Origin: Campylobacter sp. CNRCH_2014_0184h
Lineage (GTDB): Bacteria > Campylobacterota > Campylobacteria > Campylobacterales > Campylobacteraceae
DNA length: 64,000 bases
Assembly (NCBI RefSeq): GCF_025772985.1
Contig: NZ_JAKMTB010000001.1
Coordinates: 124,001 to 188,000 of the forward strand
Reading direction: 5' to 3'
Part shown: in pieces, positions 1 to 9,450 of the stretch
Layout: each line of letters starts with the position of its first letter
How positions within the stretch are numbered: the first letter of the stretch is position 1
Program-made: the position numbers and the translations under genes
Notes under the pieces: generated by a model
Told to the model about the DNA's origin: nothing
The model's database searches: none
What the model saw: only the letters and a program-made list of their open reading frames with translations

Positions 1-2
1 GT

Positions 3-386
3 GATAGTTATAAAATACTAAGTACTATGAAAAATATAGCCATCATAGGACTTAGCCCTAATCAAGATAAACCTTCTCATTTTGTAAGCAAATATTTACA
101 AGATTTAGGTTATAAAATTTATCCCATCTACCCTAAAGAAGATTTTATTTTAAATGAAAGAGTTTATAGAAACTTAAAAGAAATCCCTTTTGAAGTTGAT
201 ACGGTTGTAATGTTTAGAAAAGCAAGTTTTGCAAATGAAATTTTTGAGGATCTTTTGAGTAAAAAGATTAAAAATTTTTGGATGCAACTTGGCATTGCCA
301 ATGAAGAAATAATGCAAAAATGTAAAAAATATGGTATAAATTGCGTTCAAGATCGTTGCATTAAAATGGAACTACAAAAAGGATAA
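3..386 (+). CDS. CoA-binding (YccU-type) protein, 5' end missing
   Basis: This is a small Rossmann-fold CoA-binding domain protein of the YccU/CoA_binding_2 family. The family has no firmly assigned reaction. The glycine-rich IAIIGLSPN loop and the KPSH and IYPIYP segments are typical. The first ATG lies at base 27, but the frame is open to the window edge. The codons before that ATG read DSYKILST, which matches the short helix that precedes the glycine loop in the family, so base 27 is probably an internal Met and the real start lies upstream. The stop is 2 bp before ilvA, so the two genes are probably co-transcribed. Family assignment is confident; biological role is unknown. Confidence 0.8.
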   Translation, partial: DSYKILSTMKNIAIIGLSPNQDKPSHFVSKYLQDLGYKIYPIYPKEDFILNERVYRNLKEIPFEVDTVVMFRKASFANEIFEDLLSKKIKNFWMQLGIANEEIMQKCKKYGINCVQDRCIKMELQKG

Positions 387-388
387 TC

Positions 389-1600
389 ATGGTTGAATTA
401 AATAAAATTTATCAAGCAAAACAAAAAATCGCAGATTTTGTATTAAAAACCCCTTTTGTACACTCTTCTTTTTTGAGTGAGTTTTTAGAAACTGATGTTT
501 TTTTAAAATGTGAAAATTTGCAAAAAACAGGTGCTTATAAAATTAGAGGAGCTTATAATACAATAGCTAATTTAACTAAAGAACAAAAACAAGCAGGTGT
601 AATAGCTGCAAGCGCAGGAAATCATGCGCAAGGAGTAGCAATTAGTGCTAAAAAATTTGGCATAGAAGCTGTGATTGTTATGCCTGAAGCCACGCCTTTA
701 TTAAAAGTAAGTGCGACTAAAAATTTAGGCGCAAAAGTGATCTTAAAAGGAGATAATTTTGATGAGGCTTATGCTTATGCACTAAATTATGCCAAAGAAC
801 ATCATTTAAATTTCATTCATCCTTTTGAAAATGAAAGTATTATAGCAGGACAAGGCACTTTAATGCTTGAAATGCTTGATGAAATAAGTGATTTGGATAT
901 GATTTTAGCTCCAGTTGGTGGGGGAGGTTTGATTAGTGGTGTTGCAAGTGCTGCTAAGCAAATTAATCCTGCTATAAAAGTTATCGGAGTGAGTGCTAAG
1001 GGAGCTCCTGCGATGTATGAGAGTTTTAAAAGCAAAAAAATGATTAATTCAAAAGCTGTTAGAACTATAGCTGATGGCATAGCAGTGCGTGATGTGAATA
1101 AAATTAATTTTGATATTATTCTTGAATGTGTTGATGATTTTATTCAAGTTGATGATGAAGAAATAGCTAATGCGGTATTGTATTTACTTGAAAAACACAA
1201 AATAACAGTTGAAGGAGCAGGAGCATCAGCAGTAGCTGCACTTTTGCATAAAAAAATAGATTTAAAAAATCATAAGAAAATCGGTGTGGTTTTAAGTGGT
1301 GGAAATATCGATGTGCAAATGTTAAATATTATTATAGAAAAAGGCTTATTTAAAGCTTTTAGAAAAATGCTTATTAATGTTACTTTAGTTGATAAACCAG
1401 GGGCTTTAAATGCTTTAAGTGATGCAATTAAGGAAGCTCAGGCTAATATAGTTAAAATTGATTATGATAGATTTTCAACCAAGCTTGAATATGGTGATGC
1501 AATGATTTCAATTACCTTAGAAACTAAAGGAAAAGAACATCAAGAATTAGTTAGAAAGATACTTTATGATAAAGGTTTTAATTTTAACGAAATTTTATGA
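389..1600 (+). CDS. ilvA: threonine ammonia-lyase (threonine dehydratase)
   Basis: This is a PLP-dependent cytoplasmic enzyme that converts threonine to 2-oxobutanoate and ammonia, the first committed step toward isoleucine. At 403 residues it has the catalytic fold-type II domain (about 1-320) plus one C-terminal ACT-like domain (about 325-403), the short form shared with catabolic TdcB-like proteins. The PLP lysine is K51 in the TGAYKIRGA motif. SAGNHAQG (about 74-81) and the phosphate-binding PVGGGGLISG (about 175) are intact. The start has AAAGGA just upstream. The other isoleucine/valine gene in the window, ilvC, is at 14.8 kb, so the pathway is not clustered here. A catabolic role cannot be excluded from sequence. 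Confidence 0.93.
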   Translation: MVELNKIYQAKQKIADFVLKTPFVHSSFLSEFLETDVFLKCENLQKTGAYKIRGAYNTIANLTKEQKQAGVIAASAGNHAQGVAISAKKFGIEAVIVMPEATPLLKVSATKNLGAKVILKGDNFDEAYAYALNYAKEHHLNFIHPFENESIIAGQGTLMLEMLDEISDLDMILAPVGGGGLISGVASAAKQINPAIKVIGVSAKGAPAMYESFKSKKMINSKAVRTIADGIAVRDVNKINFDIILECVDDFIQVDDEEIANAVLYLLEKHKITVEGAGASAVAALLHKKIDLKNHKKIGVVLSGGNIDVQMLNIIIEKGLFKAFRKMLINVTLVDKPGALNALSDAIKEAQANIVKIDYDRFSTKLEYGDAMISITLETKGKEHQELVRKILYDKGFNFNEIL

Positions 1601-1609
1601 TATATTAAA

Positions 1610-1615
1610 TATAAT
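1610..1615 (+). promoter_or_regulatory. sigma-70 -10 box for first PAS gene
   Basis: A perfect TATAAT in an A/T-rich stretch right after the ilvA stop, 33 bp upstream of the PAS gene start. There is no clear -35, as is usual in Campylobacter. Confidence 0.55.
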
Positions 1616-1648
1616 ATTTTTTAAATAAAATCAAAAAAAAGGGTAGAA

Positions 1649-2140
1649 ATGTCACAAGAAAAAATTTTAGAACCAGATACATTGATAACCTCTAAAACAG
1701 ATTTAAAAGGAGATATCATTTATGCTAATGATGATTTTTTAAAATATGCTGGTTATAAAATGAATGAGATTTTGTATAAACCACATAATATTGTGCGTCA
1801 TCCTGATATGCCAAAAACGGTTTTTAAATGTTTGTGGGATTATATACAAGATGGAAAAGAAATTTTTGCCTTTGTAAAAAATAAAACAAAATTTAATGAT
1901 TATTATTGGGTTTTTACTAATGTTACAGCCTCATTTGATAATCAAGGAAATATTATAAATTATTATTCAGTAAGAAGAAAACCCAAAAGAGAGGCTATAC
2001 CAGTTATAGAGCAAGTTTACAAGGTTTTATTAGAAGCTGAAAAAACTGGAGGTATAAAAGCCGGAGTGAATGAACTTATGAAGATAGTTAATTCTTATGG
2101 TATGAGTTATAACCAGTTAATTTTAGAGCTTCAAAAATAA
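1649..2140 (+). CDS. PAS-domain energy-taxis sensor, CetB/CetC type
   Basis: This is a soluble 163-residue protein made almost entirely of one PAS domain (about 10-115) with a short helical tail. It carries the Aer/CetB-type signature: IIYANDDFLKYAGY, then PHNIVRHPDMP, then the aromatic-rich NDYYWVF strand. In Campylobacter, CetB-type proteins bind FAD and signal redox state to the membrane receptor CetA. The next gene is a same-length paralogue and the one after is the receptor, so this is a compact energy-taxis block. I cannot tell from sequence whether it is the CetB or the CetC orthologue. The start follows an AAAGGG ribosome-binding site. Confidence 0.85.
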   Translation: MSQEKILEPDTLITSKTDLKGDIIYANDDFLKYAGYKMNEILYKPHNIVRHPDMPKTVFKCLWDYIQDGKEIFAFVKNKTKFNDYYWVFTNVTASFDNQGNIINYYSVRRKPKREAIPVIEQVYKVLLEAEKTGGIKAGVNELMKIVNSYGMSYNQLILELQK

Positions 2141-2180
2141 TTTTATAAAAATATTTAAAAAATGTTTTTATAAAAAAAGG

Positions 2181-2196
2181 TATAATCAGTCTGATT
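2181..2196 (+). promoter_or_regulatory. -10 box and short palindrome before second PAS gene
   Basis: A perfect TATAAT (2181-2186) merges into the odd palindrome AATCAG-T-CTGATT (2184-2196), which would lie at or near the transcription start. The second PAS gene therefore probably has its own promoter as well as read-through from the first. Confidence 0.5.
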
Positions 2197-2220
2197 AATT
2201 TAAATTTAAGGAATTTATCT

Positions 2221-2712
2221 ATGTCTTTGGAAAAAGTTTTAACTCCAGATGTTTTAATAACATCAAAAACTAATTTAAAAGGTGAAATTATCTATGCCAA
2301 TGAGGATTTTTTAAAATACTCTGATTATAAAATTGATGAAATTTTATATAAACCTCATAGTATTATGCGTCATCCTGATATGCCAAGAACTGTTTTTAAA
2401 TATTTATGGGATAATATTCAAATGAAAAGAGAGGTTTTTGCTTTTGTAAAAAATAAAACAAAATTTAATGATTATTATTGGGTTTTTGCAAACATAACAG
2501 CTTCTTGTGATTCTAATGAAAATATTTTAAATTATTATTCAGTAAGAAGAAAGCCTAAAGCAGAGGCTGTTAAAACAATAGAAGAAATTTATAAAGTTCT
2601 TATAAGAAAAGAAAAGGAAGGTGGTATAAAAGCAGGACTTGAAGAACTAAATGCTGTAGTAAAATCTTATGGGATGAGCTACAATGAATTAATAATGCAA
2701 ATTCAAAAATAA
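2221..2712 (+). CDS. PAS-domain energy-taxis sensor, CetB/CetC type (paralogue)
   Basis: This is the second 163-residue PAS protein. It aligns to its upstream neighbour from end to end without any gap and shares long identical stretches, for example around [15 protein letters not shown] and YYSVRRKPK. Differences concentrate in the C-terminal helical tail, which would contact a partner. It is likely a flavin-binding redox sensor that relays to the chemoreceptor encoded 4 bp downstream. Direct adjacency to that receptor favours this copy as the functional CetB. A TATAAT box sits about 35 bp upstream of its ATG. Confidence 0.85.
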   Translation: MSLEKVLTPDVLITSKTNLKGEIIYANEDFLKYSDYKIDEILYKPHSIMRHPDMPRTVFKYLWDNIQMKREVFAFVKNKTKFNDYYWVFANITASCDSNENILNYYSVRRKPKAEAVKTIEEIYKVLIRKEKEGGIKAGLEELNAVVKSYGMSYNELIMQIQK

Positions 2713-2722
2713 AAGGATGTTG

Positions 2723-4096
2723 ATGAAAAATATTGTATTAGTTGGTATTGGTCTGGGTATTTTATCTTGTGCAAATTCTATATATTTTATGGATTTTATT
2801 TCTTTTGGGTTTTCTTTGGCTTTGTTATTATTGTTTGCTTTTGCTTTTGTTGTTTTAAAAAAAGAAGATCAATTTAGTGATAAAATCTTAGATCTTAGCA
2901 GAGAATTAAAAAATGGTAATTTTGATTCAAGAATTGTATATATTAAATGTAGCAATAAAAAACTTAAAGAAATTGCGGATAATCTTAATAATACTATAGA
3001 TGGCTTAGAAGCTTATTTGAGAGAAATTAATACCTCGATTGCTTGTTCTCAAAAGGGTGAGTATTTTAGAAGAGCTATTCCTGAAGGTTTAAAAGGAATT
3101 TTTGTTCATAATATTAACTTTATCAATAAAGCCTTAGATGATATAGAAAAAACAGGAAAATCTGTTTTTAAAAATGCTTTATCAAGAGAATTGATGGATT
3201 TGAGTTTAAATAGTCAAAATAAAAATTTAAATGACTTATCTTCTGCTTTAAATGGTATTATTAAGTTGATGAGGGAAGTTTTTGGTGATATTAAAATAAT
3301 ATCAGATACTGCTCAAAAGAATGGTTTAGAAGTGGGCAATTTGCAAGATTCGATTTCTTCTATGATGCAAGTGGCCGATGAGAGTAAAAATGCTGTTGAT
3401 ACTTTTGCCTCAAATGCTCAGAGTATTAATGCAATTGTAGAAGTTATTAGAGATATAGCAGATCAAACTAATCTTCTTGCGCTAAATGCAGCTATTGAGG
3501 CTGCTCGTGCGGGTGAACATGGAAGAGGTTTTGCTGTGGTTGCAGATGAGGTAAGACAACTTGCTGAAAAAACACAAAAAGCAACTGGCGAGATTACCTT
3601 GGCAATTCAAGTAATGAATCAAGAAATTGGCTCAATACAAGAAAATAGTGAAAAGGTATTTGATATCGCAAATTCTTCTAATAGCAAAATCGCTGATTTT
3701 AGCGAAGCATTTAGAGAATTAGAGGATAAAAGCTCTCATTTAGGAAAAGAATTTGTTAATTTTGCTTCTGATTTGACTTTATCGGCTATGAAAATAGATC
3801 ATATTTTATATAAATCAGATGTTTATCTAACTCTTAATGGTTCTCAGCAAAATCTACAAAATCTTGATCCAATCTCTAGTCTATGTAAAGATGAAGATGC
3901 AAAGAGTATTTTCTGTCCTTTAATCTCTCAAAATGAAATGGATTCTAAGAGTGAAAAAATACAACACTCTGCAAATAAAGCTATAGAAATAGCTAAAAAA
4001 GAAAATATTTCAAAAGAAGATTATGATTCAATTATTAGCGACATAAGAGAGTTAGAAAAAGATAGTAAATTAATTATGGATAAACTAGAAGCTTAA
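2723..4096 (+). CDS. cetA: methyl-accepting chemotaxis receptor, CetA-like
   Basis: This is a membrane-anchored chemoreceptor with two closely spaced N-terminal transmembrane helices (about 3-48) and no periplasmic sensor, as expected for CetA, which takes its signal from cytoplasmic PAS partners. A HAMP-like linker (about 48-95) leads to the signalling hairpin, whose invariant tip [19 protein letters not shown] is at about residue 247. The C-terminal 110 residues resemble a chemoreceptor zinc-binding (CZB) domain: KIDHILYK with H360, then C388 or C398 and H415, but the usual paired HxxxH is reduced to one His. An ATG at 2717 touches the AAAAGG ribosome-binding site, whereas the ATG at 2723 sits 6 bp from it, so I use 2723 (457 residues). 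Confidence 0.88.
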   Translation: MKNIVLVGIGLGILSCANSIYFMDFISFGFSLALLLLFAFAFVVLKKEDQFSDKILDLSRELKNGNFDSRIVYIKCSNKKLKEIADNLNNTIDGLEAYLREINTSIACSQKGEYFRRAIPEGLKGIFVHNINFINKALDDIEKTGKSVFKNALSRELMDLSLNSQNKNLNDLSSALNGIIKLMREVFGDIKIISDTAQKNGLEVGNLQDSISSMMQVADESKNAVDTFASNAQSINAIVEVIRDIADQTNLLALNAAIEAARAGEHGRGFAVVADEVRQLAEKTQKATGEITLAIQVMNQEIGSIQENSEKVFDIANSSNSKIADFSEAFRELEDKSSHLGKEFVNFASDLTLSAMKIDHILYKSDVYLTLNGSQQNLQNLDPISSLCKDEDAKSIFCPLISQNEMDSKSEKIQHSANKAIEIAKKENISKEDYDSIISDIRELEKDSKLIMDKLEA

Positions 4097-4113
4097 TAAG
4101 CTTCTAGTTTTTA
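4082..4113 (+). terminator. bidirectional rho-independent terminator
   Basis: A 10-bp perfect stem, CTAGAAGCTT / AAGCTTCTAG (4085-4107), with a 3-nt loop, flanked by AAA on the left and a T5 run on the right. It contains the stop codon of the chemoreceptor and lies 3' of lon on the other strand. Confidence 0.85.
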
Positions 4114-6489
4114 CACAAGAGCTATTTTTAATACTTCATTTAAAGTTTTTACCCCAATTATTTTCATATTTTTTACTACTTCCTCTGGGATATCTTTTAA
4201 ATCTCTTTCGTAGTTTTTATGTGGAATAATAGCCGTTTTAATATCAGCTTTATAAGCAGCAATTAATTTTTCTTTTAAACCACCTATTGGTAAAACATTG
4301 CCCATTAAGTCAATCTCTCCTGTCATTGCAACATCAGATCTTACTTTTTTGTCACTAAAAATAGAGGCAATAGCTGTGGTGATTGTTATACCTGCACTTG
4401 GCCCATCTTTTGGTGTTGCACCATCTGGAACATGAATATGAAGATTGTATTGATTATAAATGCTTTCATCTTTTTTATAAAAAAGATTTTTTGGTATTTT
4501 GATTTGTTCTTCATCAATTAAATTTTTAATAAGACTTTGAGCAATTTTTGCTGATTCTTTCATCACATCACCCAAACTTCCTGTAAGAGTTAACTCGCCT
4601 TTGCCTTTGATTTTAATAGCTTCTATTTTTAAAACATCTCCACCCACTGCAGTCCATGCAAGTCCATTTACTTGACCGATTTTATTTTCTTTTTCATGTT
4701 TTTCTATTTCAAAGACTTTTTTGTTTAAAAAATCTTTTAAATTTTTAGTATTAATATGAATGTTTTTAATATTTTCTTCCAAAAGAAGTTTTTTAACACA
4801 TTTTCTACAAACTTCAGCAATCTTTCTTCTTAAATTTCTTACACCTGATTCTCTGGTATATTCACTGACTATTAATTCTATAGCTTCATCATCAAAGCTA
4901 ATTTCTTTTTCTTTTAGTCCATGTTTTTTTATTTCATCAGGTATGAGATAGTTTTTAGCTATTTGGAATTTTTCTTGAGGAGTGTAAGAGCTAAGCTCTA
5001 TAAATTCCATTCTATCTTTTAAAGCAGGTGGGATTAAACTAGCATCATTTGCGGTGGCTATGAAAATGATTTTACTTAAATCAATGTTGAAATTTAGATA
5101 ATAATCTCTAAATTTAGTATTTTGTTCAGGATCTAAGATTTCAAGTAAAACTGCACTTGGATCTCCTCTGTGATTACGACTTAGTTTATCAATCTCATCA
5201 AGCACTACTACAGGATTACTTTGTTTTGCCTCTATAAGTCCTTGTATAATGCGTCCTGGCATAGCTCCTATATAGGTTCTTCTATGTCCTCTTAATTCAT
5301 TTACATCTTCTAAACCACCTAAAGCTATGCGCACTAATTCCCTTTTTAGTGCTTTTGCAACTGAATTTGCTAAAGAAGTCTTACCAACACCTGGAGGCCC
5401 AACCAAACACAAGATAACTTTTGCACCATCTCTATCTTTAATTTTGCGTTTTTCTAAAAGCTCTTTTACTGCAAAATATTCTTCAATACGTTCTTTTGGT
5501 TTCTCTAGGGCATAGTGATCACTATTGAGTTGCAAAGATACATCTTTTAAATTTAGTTTTTTCTTTGAGGAGTGCTCAAAAGGTATATCTAAAACCGTTT
5601 CTATGTAAGTTTGCACCATAGAGGCTTCTGAGTTATCTTGATGAATTCTTTCGTATTTTTGAATTTGTTTTTTGATTTCTTTATAAGCTTCTTCATACAT
5701 AAAAGCTTTTTTCTTTTCTAATTTTTTATTATATTCTTCTACTTCGCTTTCTTTTTGTATATCACTTCCAAGCTCTCTTTGAATTTGCTTGAGCTGTTCT
5801 TTTAGGAAATATTCTTTATTGACTTTATCTATTTTAGAATGAACTTTGTTTTTGATTTCTTTTTGAATTTTATTTGCTTCAATTTCTTTAGCTAAATAAT
5901 CAATTAAATTTAAAAGCTTGGTTTCTAAATTAGTTTCGATGAAAAATTCATACGCTTGTTGTTTTTTGATTTTAATGGAATTTAGTATTAAATCACAAAT
6001 TCTACCAGGCTCGACATCTTCTTCTATGGTTCTTAAAAGATCGGGTGGAAAATAATGACTCACAGTAGATAAAGCTTTAGCTTTTTCTCTTACTACTTCG
6101 ATGATTGCTTCTTTTTTTGTGCTGCATAATGGTTCTTGGTGGATTAAATCAACTAGAGCAAGTAAGGGGTCATCTGAAATTTTTTCAACTATCTTAGCTT
6201 TGGCATAACCTTGAAATAAAATTTTAATTCTACCATCAGGCAATGGAACTTTTCTCATAATGGTTCCAATAACCCCACAATCATAAATTTCATCAAAACC
6301 ACGTCCACCTTCAATCTTAGATGGTGCTACAAAAATCATGCTTTCATTTTGTAAAGCAGTATCTAAGGCTTTGATATTTTGCATATCATTTAAAAAAATT
6401 GGTGTTATCATAAAAGGGTATAAAAAAAGCTCATCTTCCACAAGAACAGGAAGTTTTGTTGGATAGTTTTGAGTATTTTCTAATTTCAT
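4111..6489 (-). CDS. lon: ATP-dependent protease Lon
   Basis: This is a cytoplasmic AAA+ serine protease that degrades misfolded and regulatory proteins. At 792 residues it has the normal three-part layout: N-terminal LON substrate-binding domain (about 10-200), coiled-coil linker, AAA+ module with Walker [10 protein letters not shown] (about 362), and C-terminal protease domain with the catalytic Ser in DGPSAG (about 695) and catalytic Lys in [10 protein letters not shown] (about 738). Its ATG overlaps the bamD stop by one base (TAATG), so translation is coupled to bamD. I see no CIRCE-like element before the bamD-lon pair. Confidence 0.97.
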   Translation of the reverse strand: MKLENTQNYPTKLPVLVEDELFLYPFMITPIFLNDMQNIKALDTALQNESMIFVAPSKIEGGRGFDEIYDCGVIGTIMRKVPLPDGRIKILFQGYAKAKIVEKISDDPLLALVDLIHQEPLCSTKKEAIIEVVREKAKALSTVSHYFPPDLLRTIEEDVEPGRICDLILNSIKIKKQQAYEFFIETNLETKLLNLIDYLAKEIEANKIQKEIKNKVHSKIDKVNKEYFLKEQLKQIQRELGSDIQKESEVEEYNKKLEKKKAFMYEEAYKEIKKQIQKYERIHQDNSEASMVQTYIETVLDIPFEHSSKKKLNLKDVSLQLNSDHYALEKPKERIEEYFAVKELLEKRKIKDRDGAKVILCLVGPPGVGKTSLANSVAKALKRELVRIALGGLEDVNELRGHRRTYIGAMPGRIIQGLIEAKQSNPVVVLDEIDKLSRNHRGDPSAVLLEILDPEQNTKFRDYYLNFNIDLSKIIFIATANDASLIPPALKDRMEFIELSSYTPQEKFQIAKNYLIPDEIKKHGLKEKEISFDDEAIELIVSEYTRESGVRNLRRKIAEVCRKCVKKLLLEENIKNIHINTKNLKDFLNKKVFEIEKHEKENKIGQVNGLAWTAVGGDVLKIEAIKIKGKGELTLTGSLGDVMKESAKIAQSLIKNLIDEEQIKIPKNLFYKKDESIYNQYNLHIHVPDGATPKDGPSAGITITTAIASIFSDKKVRSDVAMTGEIDLMGNVLPIGGLKEKLIAAYKADIKTAIIPHKNYERDLKDIPEEVVKNMKIIGVKTLNEVLKIALV

Positions 6490-7145
6490 TACATTATACC
6501 TTCTTCAAATATTTTTCTATACCATGGAAGTTCTGGTTTAATCATATCGATTTTATTAAAATCGGAATTTTCTATTTTTTGCTTATAAATCTCATAGCTT
6601 TGCTCTCTATTTTTTTTATGATATAACTCTGCTATGCTGGTATCAAGATAAAAAACTGCAAGATTAAATTTAGTAAGCATGGTGTCAATTAAATCATTAT
6701 ATTGCACATTAGGATAGCTTTGATTGTATTCTTTGATTTCTTCTATTGTTTTTAACATTAGTGCTTGATTACGATTTGGAACAGCAAAAGAGTCAAATTT
6801 GGCTTTGATTTTTAAATATCTTATATAAGCTACATTTTGTGAATCACCAAATTTATTTAAGTATTCATCAAGATAAAAATTTGCCATTTCATACTCTTCT
6901 TCACTAATGTGAGCTTGAGCCAATATAAGCAAAGTCTGTTCTAATAATGGATCAGCTATATGTTCAGCTGCCATTGAAGTATAATGTTTATCAGCTGCTT
7001 CAAGATTTTTTTCTTGTAAATCTTTTATAATTTGTTGATACCATTCCATCGAACTTAGATTATACAAATCTTCGGCTTTTTTTGAGCTGCATGCCCCTAA
7101 AAATAAACCTGCAATAATAAGCGAAAAAATAAAAAGTTTTTTCAT
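6489..7145 (-). CDS. bamD: outer-membrane assembly lipoprotein BamD
   Basis: This is a lipoprotein with a signal peptide ending in the lipobox LGAC (lipidated Cys at residue 19), followed by helical TPR-like repeats. At 218 residues it fits the BamD/ComL family, the essential accessory lipoprotein of the BAM complex that inserts beta-barrel proteins into the outer membrane. The start is preceded by an AAGG ribosome-binding site, and a TATAAT box on the minus strand lies about 30 bp upstream. It is the first gene of a two-gene operon with lon. The repeats are divergent, so the assignment rests on lipobox, length and architecture. Confidence 0.85.
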   Translation of the reverse strand: MKKLFIFSLIIAGLFLGACSSKKAEDLYNLSSMEWYQQIIKDLQEKNLEAADKHYTSMAAEHIADPLLEQTLLILAQAHISEEEYEMANFYLDEYLNKFGDSQNVAYIRYLKIKAKFDSFAVPNRNQALMLKTIEEIKEYNQSYPNVQYNDLIDTMLTKFNLAVFYLDTSIAELYHKKNREQSYEIYKQKIENSDFNKIDMIKPELPWYRKIFEEGIM

Positions 7146-7176
7146 GATGTTACCTTGTAAATTTATATAGTTTATA

Positions 7177-7182
7177 ATTATA
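7177..7182 (-). promoter_or_regulatory. sigma-70 -10 box for bamD-lon
   Basis: The minus strand reads TATAAT, about 32 bp upstream of the bamD ATG, in the divergent gap with fliW. Confidence 0.55.
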
Positions 7183-7225
7183 GTGTTTTTATGTTTATGA
7201 AAATGTTAATTTTTGAATTAAAATT

Positions 7226-7231
7226 ATAATC
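7226..7231 (+). promoter_or_regulatory. possible sigma-70 -10 box upstream of fliW
   Basis: A TATAAT hexamer 90 bp upstream of fliW and 33 bp upstream of the sigma-54 site. It could provide basal transcription. Confidence 0.4.
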
Positions 7232-7261
7232 AAAAAGTTTTAATTAGCATAATTTAAAAAG

Positions 7262-7279
7262 TTGGAACTAAAATTGCTT
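7262..7279 (+). promoter_or_regulatory. sigma-54 (RpoN) promoter for fliW operon
   Basis: TTGGAAC followed by TTGCTT, with the invariant GG at 7264-7265 and GC at 7276-7277 separated by exactly 10 bases. This matches the Campylobacter RpoN (-24/-12) consensus at essentially every conserved base. Transcription would begin near 7288, about 34 bases before the fliW ATG. Confidence 0.88.
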
Positions 7280-7321
7280 TATGAGTTGTAATTTCTTAGT
7301 CAATAGATTTTAGGAGGCAAA

Positions 7322-7717
7322 ATGAACTTAGAGGTTAAATGTCCTATTTTGGGTTTTGAAGATACCAAAAATATGAACTTTTATAAAATAGATGAGGTTT
7401 TTTATAGACTTAAAAGCCTTGATGGTAAAGATTTTTCTTTTGTGATGATTGATCCTTATATGATCCGTCCCGATTATGATTTTGAAGTACCTGATTATTA
7501 TCAAGAATTATTAGCTTTAAATGAACAAACTAATTTTGGTGTATTTGTTATTGTCGCTATTAATGAGCCATTAGAAGAATCTACAGTTAATTTTTTAGCG
7601 CCTGTTGTGATGAATTATGATAATAATTCTTTAGTACAAGTGATTTTAGATACAAGCAAATATCCTAATTATTTTCAATCTGAAAAGATTTCAGCTTTTA
7701 TTAAACAAGCAAAATAA
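7322..7717 (+). CDS. fliW: flagellar assembly factor FliW
   Basis: This is a small cytoplasmic protein that binds flagellin and, in Campylobacter and Bacillus, antagonises the translational repressor CsrA, so linking flagellin synthesis to export. The 131-residue length and the conserved pattern ([12 protein letters not shown] near the start, [12 protein letters not shown], then a segment ending in PVVMNYDN) fit FliW. A strong AGGAGG-type ribosome-binding site precedes the ATG, and a sigma-54 promoter lies about 45 bp upstream. The stop overlaps the start of proC as TAATG. Confidence 0.93.
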   Translation: MNLEVKCPILGFEDTKNMNFYKIDEVFYRLKSLDGKDFSFVMIDPYMIRPDYDFEVPDYYQELLALNEQTNFGVFVIVAINEPLEESTVNFLAPVVMNYDNNSLVQVILDTSKYPNYFQSEKISAFIKQAK

Positions 7718-8445
7718 TGTCTGAAATTTATATTTTAGGAAATGGCGCTATGGCAAGTGCTATAGCTAAAGGTTTAAAAGATACTTATAAAGTAGTTATT
7801 GTTGCTAGGGATTTAAAAAAAGCTAGTAGCTTAAATTTAGAAGTTTTATCTTATGAAGAATTTGATTTAGAAGATAAAAATGTTATTTTAGCATTTAAAC
7901 CTTATGCTTTAGAAGAAGTAGCTGTTAAATTAAAAGGCAAGGCAAGATGGCTTATTTCAGTTTTAGCAAATACTACTTTTGAGCAACTTCATTGTGTTAA
8001 TGCGCAAAATTATATAAAAATCATGCCAAATACAGCAGCTGAATTTAAAGCCTCAGCGACTGCGTATTTGATGGAAAATGATTTATATAAAGATGAAATT
8101 TTATCTTTGTTAAATACTTTTGGTAAAGCCATAGGTTTGCAAAATGAAAAAGAATTTGATGTGGCTATGGTTTTAAGTGGCTGTGCTCCTGCGTTTTTGG
8201 CTTTGGTAGCAGAAAGTTTAGCAAATGCAGGTGTGAAAAATGGTCTAAAAAATGAGCTTAGTTATGAGCTTACTCGTGCTTGTTTTGAAAGCTTTAGTGC
8301 TTTATTTAATCATACACATCCTGCTATTATTAAAGAAAAAATTTGTTCTCCAGCAGGAGTGACTATAAGAGGAGTTGAGGCTTTAGAAAAAAGAGCTTTG
8401 CGCGGTGCTTTTTTTGAAGCTTTTAATGTAAGTTTAAACAAATGA
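7717..8445 (+). CDS. proC: pyrroline-5-carboxylate reductase
   Basis: This enzyme catalyses the NAD(P)H-dependent last step of proline synthesis. The N-terminal dinucleotide-binding motif is ILGNGAMASAIAKGL, and the C-terminal helical dimerisation domain contains the conserved SGCAPAFLALVAESL and SPAGVTIRG segments. At 242 residues it is slightly short for the family (usually about 260-270), as is common in epsilonproteobacteria. It is translationally coupled on both sides: TAATG with fliW and ATGA with the pseudopilin gene. Confidence 0.93.
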   Translation: MSEIYILGNGAMASAIAKGLKDTYKVVIVARDLKKASSLNLEVLSYEEFDLEDKNVILAFKPYALEEVAVKLKGKARWLISVLANTTFEQLHCVNAQNYIKIMPNTAAEFKASATAYLMENDLYKDEILSLLNTFGKAIGLQNEKEFDVAMVLSGCAPAFLALVAESLANAGVKNGLKNELSYELTRACFESFSALFNHTHPAIIKEKICSPAGVTIRGVEALEKRALRGAFFEAFNVSLNK

Positions 8446-8738
8446 AGCAAGCTTTTAGTCTCCTAGAGCTTGCTTTTTGTATTGTAATTTTATCTTTTGT
8501 TTTTGGATCTTATTATCTTATATTTGCAAATAAATCTTTAAATATTATATGGCAAAATCAAATCCTTTTTAATGAAGAAAAAGAATTATTTATGCAAAAT
8601 CCTTCATATAAAGCAAAAGAAGTAAATATAAATACTTATAACTTTTTAGAATACACTAGTGATGAGTTTAAACTCAAATCTTTAAAAATAAAAGATTTAT
8701 CCTATAAAGAAGCCTTTATAGATGAAAAAAGCTTTTAG
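8442..8738 (+). CDS. ctsT: pseudopilin-like competence protein, CtsT type
   Basis: This is a 98-residue protein starting with a type IV prepilin methylation motif, KQAFSLLELAF, followed by one long hydrophobic helix. There is almost no leader, the Glu at mature position +5 is present, and the C-terminal globular domain is very small. In Campylobacter a protein of this type (CtsT) is needed for natural transformation, as part of a type II secretion-like DNA uptake machine. It overlaps proC (ATGA) and the next pseudopilin gene by 17 bp. Confidence 0.75.
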   Translation: MKQAFSLLELAFCIVILSFVFGSYYLIFANKSLNIIWQNQILFNEEKELFMQNPSYKAKEVNINTYNFLEYTSDEFKLKSLKIKDLSYKEAFIDEKSF

Positions 8739-9450
8739 TTTATTAGAGCTTGTGCTAAGCCTTGTTATCTTGGGTGTATTGATTGTTATCTTAAGCAATC
8801 CGGCTATACATCTTTATAATCATAGTTACAAAATTAAAAATTCCAACACAGTATTTTTAAATTTAAATCAAACTTTGCTTAGTATGGAAAAAATTTATCA
8901 TTCTTGTTTAAATGCGACATTGACAAGTAGTTCTTTTGAGTGCTATATGAGTGCAAATGATGATATTTTTTATGATGTATTATTGAAAAAATTAAACTTT
9001 AGTGGCATTATTTTAGAAAACAATGAAAGTTTTTTTAGTCCAAAAAGTAATTTACATTTTATAGAAAATGGAATTTCTAAAGGAATTTTAAGTAATTATA
9101 AAGATATCCATAGCGAAAAAAAGTTAAAAATATATGCTAATGATTATATGTATTTTTATGATATAAAAAATTCAAAAATTTATAAAGCATTAGTGAATGA
9201 TAGAGAGAAAATCCATTTTAATAATGAGAAATTTAGTGGATTTTATACTATTTTATATGCTTATGTTAGAGTATATTTAGAAAATGAAAATATTTATATG
9301 CAAATAGATGATTTAAATCATAACAAACGATCTTTTTTACTAGCTCAAAATATTTCAAAGCTTATTTTCAAGCAAGATGATAAGGCGCTAAAAGTTTTAA
9401 TATGCGATAAAAGTAAAAATGAATGTTTATCTAAGTGGATGTTTTTATGA
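8722..9450 (+). CDS. type IV pilin-like (pseudopilin) protein
   Basis: A 242-residue protein with a near-identical prepilin N-terminus (KKAFSLLELVLSLVILG) and a larger C-terminal domain with paired cysteines (C62 and C73 region, and two near the C-terminus) that could form disulfides. It is probably a minor pseudopilin of the same DNA-uptake or secretion machine as the preceding gene. Its start lies 17 bp inside that gene. I see no close functional name for it. Confidence 0.75.
   Translation: MKKAFSLLELVLSLVILGVLIVILSNPAIHLYNHSYKIKNSNTVFLNLNQTLLSMEKIYHSCLNATLTSSSFECYMSANDDIFYDVLLKKLNFSGIILENNESFFSPKSNLHFIENGISKGILSNYKDIHSEKKLKIYANDYMYFYDIKNSKIYKALVNDREKIHFNNEKFSGFYTILYAYVRVYLENENIYMQIDDLNHNKRSFLLAQNISKLIFKQDDKALKVLICDKSKNECLSKWMFL

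Noticed and set aside
817-1080. 87-codon open frame on the minus strand inside ilvA
   Set aside because: It mirrors a strongly conserved part of ilvA, has no ribosome-binding site, and reads as hydrophobic low-complexity sequence typical of antisense frames.
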